Of a stretch of DNA of 64,000 bases, positions 35,312 to 47,091 are shown piece by piece (within the stretch, counting starts at the first letter, position 1; each line of letters opens with the position of its first letter). The position numbers and the translations under genes are program-made. The notes under the pieces are model-generated. The model was not told the DNA's origin. It did not search any database and saw only the letters and a list, made by a program, of their open reading frames with translations. Source of the stretch: Kappaphycus alvarezii (Eukaryota > Rhodophyta > Florideophyceae > Gigartinales > Solieriaceae); contig NADL03000499.1 in NCBI GenBank assembly GCA_002205965.3, positions 248,001-312,000 of the forward strand. The letters run 5' to 3'.

Positions 35312-35935
35312 TTAGATCACCGAAGCTACCGATTGATACGTGATAGAGCTTAAAAATTCGTCATTGGTTGACTGAGAATTCAAGTTCTCATTAGAAGGAG
35401 CTGCACCTGCCATGACAGAAACTCGTTGCGAATCATCAATGGACGAGTTGGATAGCAGCATGAGCGCAGTTATACACTCTGGTAGCTTAGTTGTCGTTGC
35501 AATCGAATTGAACTTTGCCACTTGAGCAGAGAATCTAGAATCAAAATTCTTCATTGTTTTTGTGTTCCTCCTTCTAGTGTTCCATAGTTGGTTAAAAGCC
35601 GTAGAGGCTTCACTTACAACAGAAAGTGCATCTTTTTGATATATCTTGCCTACAATGAGGTCTACAGCGCCATTTACAGTCAGATCATCATCTGAAATTC
35701 CGGAGCAAAGGTCCTTGGCGCGTGCATACAGCTGAGACTTGAGGCAAACTGCCTGTAATGCTGCAGGATTCTTCTTACTTTTTGAGTTCGGGAGAGCGTT
35801 GTGAAATGTCTGCCAGAGTTTTACTGCGTCACGGTATTCTTGCTGGTCTCCTTTGGCTTCTGTCCAAGGAGGAGATTTAGCGTCCCATGAGAACTTTTGC
35901 CTTGACGGCAGGCCAGTTTGGAGCGCTGGGCCCAT
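35312..35935 (-). CDS. Copia 3 gag (intact frame)
   Basis: A 207-codon open frame begins MGPALQTGLPSRQKFSWDAK and includes EYRDAVKLWQTFHNALPNSK, LKSQLYARAKDLCSGI and NTKTMKNFDSRFSAQVAKFN, all paralleled in Copia 2 gag at 57403-58109. The start codon lies inside the primer-binding site, as in Copia 2. It forms the capsid-like part that packages element RNA. The frame ends before the CCHC knuckle, which is in a different frame downstream. Confidence 0.75.
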   Translation of the reverse strand: MGPALQTGLPSRQKFSWDAKSPPWTEAKGDQQEYRDAVKLWQTFHNALPNSKSKKNPAALQAVCLKSQLYARAKDLCSGISDDDLTVNGAVDLIVGKIYQKDALSVVSEASTAFNQLWNTRRRNTKTMKNFDSRFSAQVAKFNSIATTTKLPECITALMLLSNSSIDDSQRVSVMAGAAPSNENLNSQSTNDEFLSSITYQSVASVI

Positions 35936-35938
35936 AAC
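35925..35938 (-). promoter_or_regulatory. Copia 3 primer-binding site (initiator tRNA-Met)
   Basis: Minus strand GTTATGGGCCCAGC, complementary to the anticodon arm of initiator tRNA-Met (GCTGGGCCCATAAC). It contains the gag ATG. Confidence 0.7.
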
Positions 35939-36215
35939 TAAGAATAATTTGTGTTGCGTTACAGTACTTGTCGATCACGTCGAGTGAGCATACCTTTGCG
36001 TAGAACAGAGTACACAATAGATGGAAGATGTCTCTTTTCTCGCTCATCTTTACAAAGCCAAGATTAACTAGCCTTATAACTACAAAAACATATCAGTTAA
36101 GCGGGTATAACATTAACACAAAACACTCAGTTAGTCAGAGTGCATCAAATAGCCAATACAAATTCAAGCAGATAACGAACGGATGCCAGCTTGAGTAGAC
36201 AAGCTGTCATATTCA
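35939..36215 (-). repeat. Copia 3 putative 5' LTR
   Basis: About 277 bp between the primer site and TGAATATGACAGC. Near its end, TTGTGTACTCTGTTCTACGC resembles TTGTGTACTTTGTTCTACAC of the Copia 2 LTRs. No 3' partner survives, so the outer border is a guess. Confidence 0.5.
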
Positions 36216-37426
36216 TAGACACAGCGCGTGATGTAGACTTAATTTGTTCCGAGGGACTGGTAAATGGTTCAAAATATACCCAACTGTTTCATTTAATCAC
36301 AAACCAGGCTTGAAGAGGAGTGGAGCTACCCAAATTTTCGGGAATGTGCATCATATTCATCCACATCATCCATCGAGACATATCAAAAGGGGACTAAACG
36401 CACTGTCACGCTTGTGTCCGAGCAGATTTCTTGCCTTCCTATTTAATATGCTCACCCTAAGCACTACCTTGAGTCTTGGAGTGATTGGCACTGAAATATT
36501 CACGTTACCGTTCCGTTGGAAACTAAAAGACGCTACATGCAAACTGGCTCCTTACACTGCAGCCACCGCTTTGGACCATCAGCATCTCAGATCACACTGA
36601 AAAATGGAAACTTGAGCATCAATTACAACGCAACTCGCTTATGCGCACGTCGTCGCCACACTCCTCCAACTTCGACAAATCTGTTATACCAGAAGGGAAT
36701 AGCATCCAAGCCCTTCTTTGCCCTGCTTCAAATACGCATACCACGAAGAAATTCCCGCAGCTTAATGGATGCCCATTCGCCAGATTCGACCTTGAAGGAA
36801 CCTGTGATACTGTTTGTGACAATGAAATGCCGTTTTTCGGTAACTCCTTGGGACAAAGTACCTTTCCATCACCTTACACCGCAAAGGGGAAAGTTTTGGG
36901 AGCTTTACTGCCCAGAAGTACTGAAGGCTGCGTCCAGAGAAAAGGGACGCATGTTTGAGCTCTATAAATCGATCAGGAGGTGCCGCCCTAACATGACTGG
37001 GTGAAAACAAGCCGTAACACACAATTAATTGGACGAACCCGCTGCAGCAGCGTGTCTTTGCATAAAGACGGATCGTAACCGTCCGAAATACTCCATGGAG
37101 CTTACAGCTGCGTGCAGTACTACGTCATTCAAAACCTTTAATGCGTCAGAGCGCCATCCATCGGCTGTAGATATGGGCACTGGGACAACTTGGGCTTGAG
37201 GACTGTCTGTAATAAAGTCTTGTTATAATCATTGAATCTTTTGAGGCATTCAATCACACTGGAGCGTTTCCAAGGAGTATCTATCCCGGGTCGTCGCCAC
37301 AGATCGCAAAACTCCTCCCGTGCAAGCGATCCTTTCCGAGGGCTCCAATCACGACTCTTCATATCCTTTATGCAAGAAGAGAATCATTACATTCATGCTG
37401 TTCTTCTTGTACGGCTTTTGGAAGGG
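36216..37426. other. Unrecognised; one 162-codon open frame
   Basis: Frame 36516-37004 (+) is open for 162 codons, contains HCSHRFGPSASQITLKNGN and ends LKAASREKGRMFELYKSIRR. The spacing loosely recalls the end of an APE-type endonuclease followed by the linker before a non-LTR reverse transcriptase, but I cannot confirm this. Nothing else recognised. Confidence 0.2.
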
Positions 37427-37548
37427 GGAACGTTTGGGGTTTTACTCTTGAAAGATATATCCGATCTATCCCATGGTTTTCCAGACAACCACAATCGACT
37501 CAAAAAGGGTATACCGACACAGTAATGGCGAAGGAACCACGCTCCCTA
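37427..37548 (+). repeat. ~120-bp repeat, full-length copy
   Basis: GGGGGAACGTTTGGGGTTTT, TGAAAGATATATCCGATC, TTTTCCAGACAACCACAATC, CCGACACAGTAATGGCGAAG and GAACCACGCTCC occur in order. This copy is nearly identical to 54611-54741. Confidence 0.8.
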
Positions 37549-37867
37549 AAATGCTACCTGAAGCCATGCGGTGCAGCTATGTAGAAGATTCGACTATGTT
37601 ACAAGTCTCCATCCGTAGCTTCGCTGAGGCTTCCAATCAAGTGAACACCCGCCGCCAAACTCAAATATGCTTACAGCTGGAGGCGGATTATGAATGCACT
37701 ACCCTTCAGACTCGATCCAAGCTATAAAAACTCCCCTCTGCATCTCTCTAAGATGCCCCCGAACAGTGCCCGAAAAAACTATAGATCCTGTCCATTTCAA
37801 TATTATTTGAAACATATACTAAATTAAAGCACAAAAGTAGGTAAATATATTTTTTGTAATACTGCAT
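37549..37867. other. No gene seen
   Basis: Short frames only, between a repeat copy and the family 3 fragment. Confidence 0.35.
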
Positions 37868-38303
37868 GAAGTACCAAAACTTCAAAATTATTTTTTCTCC
37901 CTCGTCCGCCCTTCGCATAGATCTTTTTATCCCTGGTGCATATGGCCTCGACCCGAAGGATATCGCTTTGGATGTCAAAGTGGCCCATCCACAGGTCACT
38001 TCTCGCGTTTCCCAGTGTGCCCTATCTGGCGGCGCAGCTGCCTCAATGGTTGAACGCGCGAAACACAAGCACTACGGTCTAGTCTGCCCCACGGACAATA
38101 TACGCCTTCTTCCTGTTGGTATTGATGTGTTCGGTGCCCTTGGGGCCGAGGATTCGACTTTCTTCCGGCGCCTTTCTACGTTCGCTGCTGCCAATCGAGG
38201 CACCACTCCCCATTGGGAGCTGCACCTCTTAATCACGCGCTTTTTGTTCTGCTTGCGTGGGTTGCAAGCGCGTCAAGTTCTTACCAGATGCATTTCCGAT
38301 TAG
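37868..38303 (+). pseudogene. C-terminal endonuclease fragment of non-LTR family 3
   Basis: A 145-codon open frame reads DLFIPGAYGLDPKDIALDVK (the restriction-like endonuclease DV[KT] strand), ERAKHKHYGLVC, LLPVGIDVFGALGAED and ELHLLITRFLFCLRGLQARQ. The AK..KY..LC....F.P...FG.L...........A motif series is common at the C-terminus of CRE/R2-like elements of protists. It is 5'-truncated. Diverged relatives lie at 13560 and 54944. Confidence 0.6.
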
Positions 38304-38474
38304 TTCCTCTCTCATCCCCCTTCGCATGTTATTTTCTCTGTGATCCTCGTCAGCATGTTCTCCAACATGCTTTTTCCAAATCCCGTAAAGATTACACACA
38401 CAAATTATTCATAAATTATTAAAAAAAAGTTGATCGAAAACTCTACCAAAGAAAAGGAAACGGTTATTCTTTAC

Positions 38475-38770
38475 AGTACAATACTATGGCGGTGGTTATA
38501 CGCGCAAGCGGCAAGGGCGCAATGTGCTGGTAGGTGGGTTTTTTTGGAATAATTAGCATTTTAGATACACGTGTACGGTTTGAAATTATTTCGCGCGGTA
38601 TTATTAAACGAATCCCGCCACCCAGCCGCCAGGCGAGATAAAAGAAGCCCATCCTAACAACGGCAACTCGCCACCCAAAGTGATGCTCCCGTTTTACTTC
38701 CGCTTTTCCTCCCCGTGACGTTACTCGCCTCGCAACTAAAACATCCCTCAACCCCGCCGACGCGCACCGT
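38475..38770 (-). repeat. ~300-bp GC-rich dispersed repeat, copy 2
   Basis: Reverse complement matches 24938-25245 (GCGAGTTGCCGTTGTTAGGA, ATCTCGCCTGGCGGCTGGGT, GTATCTAAAATGCTAATTAT, CCGCTTGCGCGTATAACCAC). Non-coding. Confidence 0.6.
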
Positions 38771-41700
38771 TGTTGAGACGATTTCTTAACCCGAGGACAA
38801 TGTACCTTCTGTATCTTGTTCGTTCATTACATCTCCGAGAACACGCAATGACACCTGACGTAAAGTGAATTTTGCAATTGACACTGAATCAATTTTGCTA
38901 TGCCCCTTCGCAGGAAGAGGTCTCGTTTTAATGCCATGGGTTTGTAATGTTTTTCAAAAATTGTTATTGCCAAATTATTGATCAAAAGATATTGATCCAG
39001 AGGCTCCAATCAATAGGATCCATTGAGTTTCAAGGATCTTTCCAGCTTATTCCATATCTTCAGCCGACATAATAACACCAGTACAGAAGCTTGAAGTCAG
39101 GTCTTTCATATGGAGCTTTCATATGGAGTACTGGGTGCTTTTTAAACTAAATCAGGTACATGAAATCGATTTGCACATCATGGTTTAAAGCTCGAAGTGG
39201 AATTTACAGGATATGTTGCGCACAAAGAGTGAAAGTCTAGACTTTTCCAGCTGGAAAAAATTTCCACGACGGCTTCGAGCGCTTTGCATAAGGCCTAGAC
39301 AGTTTGCTGAGATCGTTCATTTCCTTCCGAGGTAAAGGCGAGTACAGGTGAAGTTTCGCAGCGAGACTTTTTGTCTGATTTCCAATGAAACGAAATTTAC
39401 TGTTATCGCCGTCATTCTATTCCCTTTGGTTCCAGAAAAATACCGTTGGGTCTCTACATAACTTTGAAACTCGGATATTTGGCTCATCACAACAGCAAGA
39501 TGAGGTCGTGTTTCGCTATCTTCGATAACGTACATCGGAGTCAGGAATTCTCTATCTAGTCCTTCAAATACTTCTAATTTTACAATAAAAATAGGAAGCG
39601 TGCAAGGATTGAGAACATCCGATTTGCTCAAAAAAAAATTTCCAAGTAAAAAAGGGCCATCGCCTTTGGTGACGTAGAACAAAATAACGAGTTTTTTTCA
39701 AACGTTTAAGAGGTAGTCTCCATATATCTAATTTTAGCTATGCATCGCTGCAGTTCTAACAATAGCCATGGTTTAAAGGCGCACAGTCCAAGCTATTTAA
39801 CTTGAATTCAATGTCCACTGCTGTTGACAGCACAAATTCTATCTTGATTCCTCCAACATTTCAACAGACATTTTCGGATAAAAATATCCGCTGACGTTTT
39901 AGGGTGTGTCATCATTTTCGGTAACATTTCATGAAGATCTTTGGCTGTTCGGATCTTCAAAAAGCCAACGTTCGAATGCTGTTACTTCAAGTTTCCTTTT
40001 TCATGGTCTTTATTGTCACGTTACATGCAAACTTCTGCGAAGGTTTCTGTCAGTACTTTAACTTGTTCCTTGTCGCATTCCAACTAGTTCTTTGATTTTT
40101 GTCATCAAACAATGATGCTTCCTCATGTTTCGGTTGAAAGCGCGATGCTTTGACTGTTTTATGATCCTTGACTCTCTTTGGTCTTTCTTTTGACGCCCAA
40201 AGAAACTTCTAAGCTATTGTTCAACTGCGGACTGAACTTGAGCCCCATCACTGCAGATTCAGCCGTGTTGGCGGTGCCGACCACTCTGGGCAAAAAATCA
40301 AAGTAAATCCTTTGCGTCATCAAGACTTAAGATACGGCGAAGACTGGAGGAAGCAATCCTAGTATTTGTGGTCATTTACTTTTCAGATTGCAGTCAAAAT
40401 CAAACACACAGGTAAACAGATATGTAGCCCTGTTGATAGTTATTCCCATTTCTCCCCTCTTCGCATCAAATGCGCGATGTAGTGTTCCATATGCAACCAA
40501 TCGCCTGTTATTAAAGGAATAGAAGTTCGTAAGTACCTACAGCACTGCACTACTGGGAGCACTATATATAAGTACGACAACCAGGCAGGTGGGGCAGAAT
40601 CATTGCACTTTTCAAGTCACGTAGTCGTGTCACAAGATTGGCAGCGATCTTTCGTATAGTATGCATTGTGAGACGTATATTCTCAGTGCAATGGGATCTG
40701 AAAAAGTCTATATAAATTCTGTACATGTGCTTGCGTATCGGGTAGCAGATCAATGCCAGAATAAGAGTCATCAGCCAACAGGAAAGAAGATAAAAATTGT
40801 TGTTGCCGTAAGTAGGAGGAGCCAACCTGTCAACCACAACACTGTAGCTATAAAAGTCTTTTGGAAGATGTGATATCACAATTTACATTATAATTCCTCT
40901 CCAAATCTTGCTGCATGCTACACATGTCGTAGCTTTTGGGCTGTGAAAATAAATTTGCAAATTTTTCTCACGGTTTTCTTCCCGTTCAGTAATTCTTCGC
41001 TTCAAAAAGATTGATTTTTTAAATAAAAATCTGCATCCTCCATTATTTAGTATCCCGTTAGGAGATGCTGAGTGCTTCTAAACCTGTATTTCGTACAGGA
41101 AAGAGTAAGTTCACCCGTCCGCTTTCCAGTAAATACTTCAATCAACACCGTTATCGCCCAAGCAAGCTCTATCAGTGAGGGCAGCACGTCAACTAGGTTA
41201 AATTAATTAAATTTGACTGAGTTGCTTAGCCCCGTTCAAAGTCCAATGGACTATTATTTGTATTTCGTCGACTTTCGAGCGGTACACCTGCCATTTGGTG
41301 ACCTCCTACGCTCAAGCTGTCTAAGAAACTCACTCAAGCCTCTATCCAAGTATTTAATTTCAGCACATTTCGCGGCCTAATTTTAACTTCGTCCCGGACG
41401 GTGGAAATTTAAGTCTAGAATAATTTTATTTAGGGTCTGCTGACAATATTTTGTAGTCCGGGGCTCTTTTTTGAATTTTTCCAACTGGAAAGGAAAATTT
41501 GATACACGGTTTCGGTAAGGCTGCTGAGAGGTCGGGAAAATTGAGGTAGATGGTTTCTGTTGAGTGGTGGAGGACGAGGGGGAAGCTGACTCAGTGCGTT
41601 GCTACTATTACGAATTTTTAGAGGAGGGAAATTTATTTTTATCTTGGGACCCGCAGAGGGGAATCGAGTGTCCTTTATATACTGTGTAAATCTTAGGAAA

Positions 41701-43235
41701 TTTCACTAGAGTAGCTTCTATTTATGTAGCTTCTATTTCTTTCTTCTGTTTAGGCTGAGGTAGCTTTGCGGGAGAAGAACTAACGTTTCATTGAGGTCTC
41801 TAATAATTCAACTAATGAGCTTCCGGTGGCATGTATTTCATTCCAACATGTTGCAAACTTGGATGAACACATAGCAATGATATGTACTACATGTGCGAAT
41901 AATGTAATTTTAGCTGTCATGCGAGTTGATCTAGAGAGAAGATAATTCATCAGTACATTTGGAACAACCAATATTGGCAGCCCAATTTGTCGCCAGCGAT
42001 GGAGATATAGTGCTCGGCGAGCACAGCTTTTCGGTTCAGAACCAGGCATGCTGACTATTTTTTAGAATTTTTACTTTACCTGTGCTCAGGTTGTCTGCCA
42101 CAACAGTTGTCGTCAGAAGAACCTGAATATGGAAAGAAAATTAGAAATCAAGAAAATTTCAACCCGTATCAACACAACAATGCTGTAAGTATGCTACGTG
42201 GATGTCTAGAAGATATAAAAACTAGGAAGTAGATATCTTTAATCAATTTCCCATATGAATTCTACTGACCATTAACAGAGGAACTGGGTGAAAATAATTT
42301 GGATACCCTGAAACCAGATATCTACAGAGGACTGCCCATGAAGAACCGGCAGCTGAAAATATTATTAGTCTTGGAATTCATCAAGGTAAAACAAAAAGAA
42401 GCTCGTTCGGAACGGTTGGAAAAAAATTGCTCTCCGGTAACGATGGAATTTTTTATTCTTAGTTCTACTAGAAATAAGTGTATTGTGTGTATTCGCACGT
42501 TTCAGATAAAATATTTCTATTTTTCATGCAAATAGGGGTCGCAACTGATTTCTGAAGCAGTATCGTCTCGTGCATAATAATAAAATTATTAGATGAAGTA
42601 CCTTTTATGTTTATAGCGATTTTGATTCTATTCTAAATATTTCCTGTATTACAATCTTTCCAGTTGCAATCAGTATGAGTAGGGGGTTTAAAAAATTGGA
42701 CCAACAGAACAAAAAGTTCCCCCCTCTTTCTACCTACGAATATTTTCTGTGCTATTCGAAATGCTGTATTTGCTTTATTCCATGGAGGGATACCCTTTCA
42801 TGAGATGACACCTCTTCCTCTCTTCTTTTCATTAGGCGTCGTGGCATCCTGAAAAACAAGCAAACGAAGATCTGCCGAGCCCTCAACACAGTCGAGGTTT
42901 TTCGACTTCCCATAGACAGCCCAGCGAGACGTTTAACCTATGACCGATGCGGTGTAGCAACTGCAGGAGAAGTCATTTCATTAGTGTTACTTCTGTTGGT
43001 TTCTTCAAAGATTGCGGCCTTTCATTGTTAAGAAATAGTAGATTGTTATTAGTATTGGTCTAGTTTCTAGTGATCACTTGATAGATTCGCGATAGACCTC
43101 CTTTACGCTAATCAACAGGTGCGGTGAGCATTACGGCTCTGATAGATAACCAAACAGAGTGAAAAATCCTTCGCAATTGGTCTGTGCGATGTTAGACTGC
43201 AGAAAAGGCTCTCTTTCTGGAGTAGGGGAGACTCA
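38771..43235. other. Unrecognised region
   Basis: No family recognised. The best open frame is 39682-39317 (-, 121 codons, SETRPHLAVVMSQISEFQSY). Small direct duplications occur, e.g. CTTTCATATGGAG twice at 39105-39130 and GTAGCTTCTATTT twice at 41711-41738. Confidence 0.35.
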
Positions 43236-44310
43236 GTGCCAAGGATCATTTCACGAACACTCTACCAGGGTTACAGGACCCTGAAATGTTCGCCAGTTGG
43301 AAACTGGCCGCCCAGGATCGGAGTACCCTTCTACTTCTTTAGACTCAAAGATCGAAATCAACTACAATTTGGATACAAAGCAATGACCAGCTTCAGGACC
43401 GCACATTGTAGTAACATGTCACTCTCACAGGCATTTCTGTCTTTCTTTCGGACGCCAGTGCCGGAATGATATCAAACAGTGAGCAGGCTGCAAGGAGAGG
43501 TGAAGATGATTACCCTCCGCTTATGAAGCTAATAATTGAAAGGTAGCTTGGTTCTCTGACAAGTACCCAAGAGGGATTCATCATCTCCATTTCAGTACTC
43601 GACCCTTCCCTCAGTGGTTCGCGGTTGAAAGAAATGGTTGATGAACCGTTCCCAAACACAAGCATATTTGCAAAGGAGATTTGCGATCTTCTGTCTATAT
43701 GGGTCGAGCTGGGAACCTTCCTCAATCAACGTGGTGCGGGGCTACAACATCACTAATCGAGAAGTTTTATTATGACTCTTGCCTATGGAATATACGATAA
43801 CTGTGGTGACCATGATACCGTAGTTAAAATGATAGAGCTGATTGTTGCAGGATGCAGACGCGTAAGGAGTGACCTGCAAGTTCGCCCCTTTCATCCTGCA
43901 CTGAGTTGCATGGAAGCACCTGCAGCGCCCAATACAGCATCGTAACTAGGCTTGCACACGGAAAAAAAGTGAGGCTAAAGGGCGTCGAAAAGAAATACTG
44001 CGGTAGTTTGTGCGAATGCTGGATGTATTACGTTGACGAATACTAGCAAATGGCGAATGCATACGGGCTGAACCCACAAAAGAAGCTTCACCATTTTCGC
44101 AATCCTTTTTCGAAGGATGCCAGGCGGTTCTATTTTTCCAGAGTTGAGATCTCATCACAAACAGTCTAGTAGGCCATACAGGTAACTAAAAAGGATTACA
44201 ACTCCCTGGTTCGCCAGAAACTAGTTTAGAACTACTTCAACAACTTTGAAGATTCTTACTTTGTTCAAGGCGACCTTTCACTATCTTCAGCGTAAAAAAA
44301 GGTATAAAAA
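43236..44310 (+). pseudogene. Retroelement gag-like relic (possible LTR retrotransposon)
   Basis: One plus frame from about 43452 stays nearly open for 160 codons (PLMKLIIER, STQEGFIISISVLDPSLSGS, then MVDEPFPNTSIFAKEICDLL). From 43970 it gives KKYCGSLCECWMYYVDEY, NAYGLNPQKKLHHFRNPF, DARRFYFSRV and DYNSLVRQKLV. The Y..+....GL....KL..F......A.RFY...V order is typical of LTR-retrotransposon gag, after which a knuckle would be expected but is not seen. Several stops: dead. The class (perhaps Gypsy) is a guess. Confidence 0.35.
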
Positions 44311-45130
44311 CTAGTCAAGAAGCCCTCATGTCAAGTACTGCGGTCTCACCGGTGATAATCGCACAAAATTGATGTCTCACGAAATGTAATAGTCGCGTAT
44401 ACTTGATTGCGTGAATATTTGAGTCGTGTTGCGACACAGAAACTGTCATTGCGGGTGTTTTACGTTGAAATCCAAGCCGAATTTTAGCTAGACTAGGAAT
44501 TAAAGCCGACAATACATAGAAAAACGCACTTCGGCGCATTGTGCTGCAAATAGGACACATTGGCATCAACCTAGCCGGACATGGTTGGTACAGGTTTGAC
44601 CTTTGTGTGCCAACAACGAATGGCAAAGCCACCTAGTTAGATTTAAGTGGTTCCACTTCCCACTCAGCTGATGGTCTGTTTACAAGTAACGACAAGGGAT
44701 CGCTACTATAGCTCATGGACTCGGGTATGGACAATGTTGGGTAAAACAGTGGATTATTTGACGGGATAAGCTCCCACCTTTGAAAATGCGGGAATGTGAA
44801 ATTATAGTTGTCCATTGTGGTGAACTAATTAAAGAGTTATAATAGTTGGTAGCTTGATACCCAAGCTACTTTTACTGATTTTTTTATGGTTGCGGGCATT
44901 TCCAAATGAACGCAGCTGTCAGAATGAAAAGCGTATTCCTATGGGTAGGGTTCCCAGGTTCCACCTAATAAGCCTCTGTTTTAGTCTGGTATGTCGAACT
45001 TTCCCGCACGCCCTTTCCGCCGACGGAACGAGCGGTTACGCGAGAAGCCAGGCCGGTCAAAGGCCTGGACCGCATCGCGATAAAGCAACTACAACTACAG
45101 TACAAGAGGCGCACTAAATGCACATTGAGT
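44311..45130. other. No gene seen
   Basis: Short frames. A CCAGGCC...GGCCTGG hairpin lies near 45052-45073, shortly before the TACTGTAC-rich segment. Confidence 0.35.
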
Positions 45131-45139
45131 GAGCTACTG

Positions 45140-45283
45140 GCAGTATACTACTGTACAGTACTGAACTGTAAAGTATTACTGCACTTTTGCTGACAATACA
45201 CCCGTACACGCCACGCACCAATTGAACCCAAGCAGTACTGTACGTCATGTACTTTACTGTACACTACAGTACTGTACTGCACA
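45140..45283. repeat. Cluster of palindromic TACTGTAC/GTACAGTAC words
   Basis: Repeated TACTGTAC, GTACAGTAC and close variants fill about 140 bp at the outer edge of the left inverted-repeat arm. Similar words recur at 45500-45565, 47410-47424 and 53628-53695. Confidence 0.6.
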
Positions 45284-45425
45284 CTGCTGTCGGCTACCCT
45301 CGAGTGGAGTCGGCCCTGTCGGTTTATTGGATCAATAGCATACCGTAAATGCACAAACAGTACACGAGTCCCGTGTTTAAAACAGAGAGTGTTGACGAGG
45401 GATTCACTGGGGACGATCCGATGTC
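45264..45425 (+). repeat. Outer left inverted-repeat arm
   Basis: Begins CTACAGTACTGTACTGCACA and ends GGGGACGATCCGATGTC. It is the reverse complement of 47264-47425 over its full length. Confidence 0.9.
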
Positions 45426-45842
45426 ACTGTTGATGGCAGTGGCTAGAAGGTGATTTTTATGCGTTTTTAGTACTATCTATGACGACTTTTTAGAGTAACG
45501 TACTGTACTTTCTATCTTTTTTTAGTGTCGAGTACAGTAGTATGCAGTAAGTACACTACTGTACGGACGAATCTCAGCCACAGCCGCTCGGGTGTCTGTT
45601 ATATAGGTAGCACCGAGTCGGTTGTGCAACTCTGAGGGGGCAGCGTCACCTATCGACCCTGACGAAGGAACCAAGACAGCCTGTCCTCAAAGCAAAGCGA
45701 TATAAAAAGCCGCCGTCGACTCAAGCGAAAGAAAAATAAAGAGGTAATCGGTTATCGTTCCGTCAGACCCCTCCCCTACACCTAAAACCTACTCTTCCCT
45801 ACTGTCTTCCCTGCACAATCCCCTTTCTCTCTTATCAGTCCC
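45426..45842. other. Segment present only in the left arm
   Basis: About 417 bp without counterpart on the right. Holds TATAAAA at 45701-45707, TACTGTAC words and a pyrimidine-rich end (CTCCCCTACACC to CTCTTATCAGTCCC). It could be an insertion here or a deletion on the right. Confidence 0.5.
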
Positions 45843-46003
45843 TACCCTCATACCTCTGGCTCGTCTTTGAGGAAAAGGTCCCCTGACGTTTCCGTCATTC
45901 GTCATTCAACTACCTGTCATTGATTCCAAATCCCCTCCCGCCTGCCTGCATTTGTCCAAAGTATCTTCCATTTCTGTCACGTACGTCGTCCTACGTCTTA
46001 GTC
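45843..46003 (+). repeat. Inner left inverted-repeat arm
   Basis: TACCCTCATACCTCTGGC through GACGTTTCCGTCATTCGTCA to CGTCCTACGTCTTAGTCATC matches the reverse complement of 47092-47262 with scattered mismatches. The gene's stop codon lies just inside it. Confidence 0.85.
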
Positions 46004-47087
46004 ATCTCATTCACCTCCTCCGCCATCGCCTTGATCATCAACCACTCTTCAATCATCTCTTCCGAAGCATCCGCTCCTTCGCTCGTTCTCCCACGCTTAC
46101 GCCGGAAAGGTTTCTGCTGCTTTAAACGCTTTGCACGGAGAGCGTCATATGTTTTTCGATATGTCCAACACTGCGCACCAATAGGGCACTTGTCTTTGCA
46201 GTGAGGGCACGTCCATTCGCCATTCGACGACTCCAACGCCTGTTTGAAGTCTTCCACTTCGGAGCGTGCAAAGCACTTTTCGCAAATCACTTTGCGGCAA
46301 ATATCTTCTTTGATGTTGGAGCAAACCGCAAATCGCGCGTCCAGTGTCGTCCTACAGACAAAACCTGCTTGGAATGGGCTTGTCAAACTTGGCGACGCGT
46401 CTCTTCCTTTTTGGCTTCAAGAGAAGTAGCTCTTCATTCGTGATTTGGTTCGTGTTGGCCAGTAACGCTATCGCTCGCTCACGTCGATGCTCGAGCTCAG
46501 AGGCCGCTTTGGCAGCTTCCATTTTGGAGATTTTTCGAGGCTTGTTAACCGTTGCACCGCCGCTCGGGTTCTTGGGCCTGTCTTGTCGTCATCCTTCCTC
46601 TGATCCACTAGCACGTTGGTCGGAGAAAGGGCGGCTTCAGACATTACGTTGTCGGGGTACTTGGTGGGCTTGCGGGGTTACTAGAGTACCGTGGAGATTT
46701 GCATCCATCAGATTCTGCATCCAAGGTGACAAGCTGTACTGACTCCTCCCTGTGGTTTGCTTCACTCGGGGAATAGTTTCCGCCACCGAGTACAATATTC
46801 ACAGTTTCCATAGATGGAACCATTGCATTCGAAATGGTTCCTGGATCCGTGGATCCATTCGTTGAATTGACAAACATGCTCAGGCTTTCCATTCCAATGG
46901 CGTTTGGACTATATAACATAGCCTCTAGAAATTCGTCGTTGCACTGGTGGAGATTCTTTTTGTCATCTATGTTCGAAACGCAATGGCCTTGAGCACAGAC
47001 CTCGTCATTCTCGTTGCAGTCCGCCTGATCGACTCCGGCCACAGCTTCATCCAGCACAACATTTTCCGACTGCGAGACCCGGTTCAC
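45991..47087 (-). pseudogene. CDCA7-like 4CXXC zinc-finger protein (frame-broken)
   Basis: Minus frames join: 47087-46644 (Asn/Ser-rich N-terminus), 46643-about 46565 (MSEAALSPTNVLVDQRKDDD), then KPRKISKMEAAKAASELEHR with the basic patch KPKRKRR. The last is 46386-45991: VCRTTLDARFAVCSNI, DICRKVICEKCFARSE, WTCPHCKDKCPIGAQC. The C-R..TLD....C....C...C..C....W.C..C...C....C spacing and context match the zf-4CXXC_R1 domain of CDCA7, the partner of the HELLS/DDM1 remodeller in DNA-methylation upkeep. Breaks fall at a C-run (46674), near 46570 and within the first CxxC (46360). They look like one-base slips. Stop TAG at 45991. Confidence 0.55.
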
Positions 47088-47091
47088 AGAA

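Noticed and set aside
45854..46006. Inverted copies in this window as a CRISPR-like array
   Set aside because: Only two long arms, no regular spacing, and a eukaryotic context.
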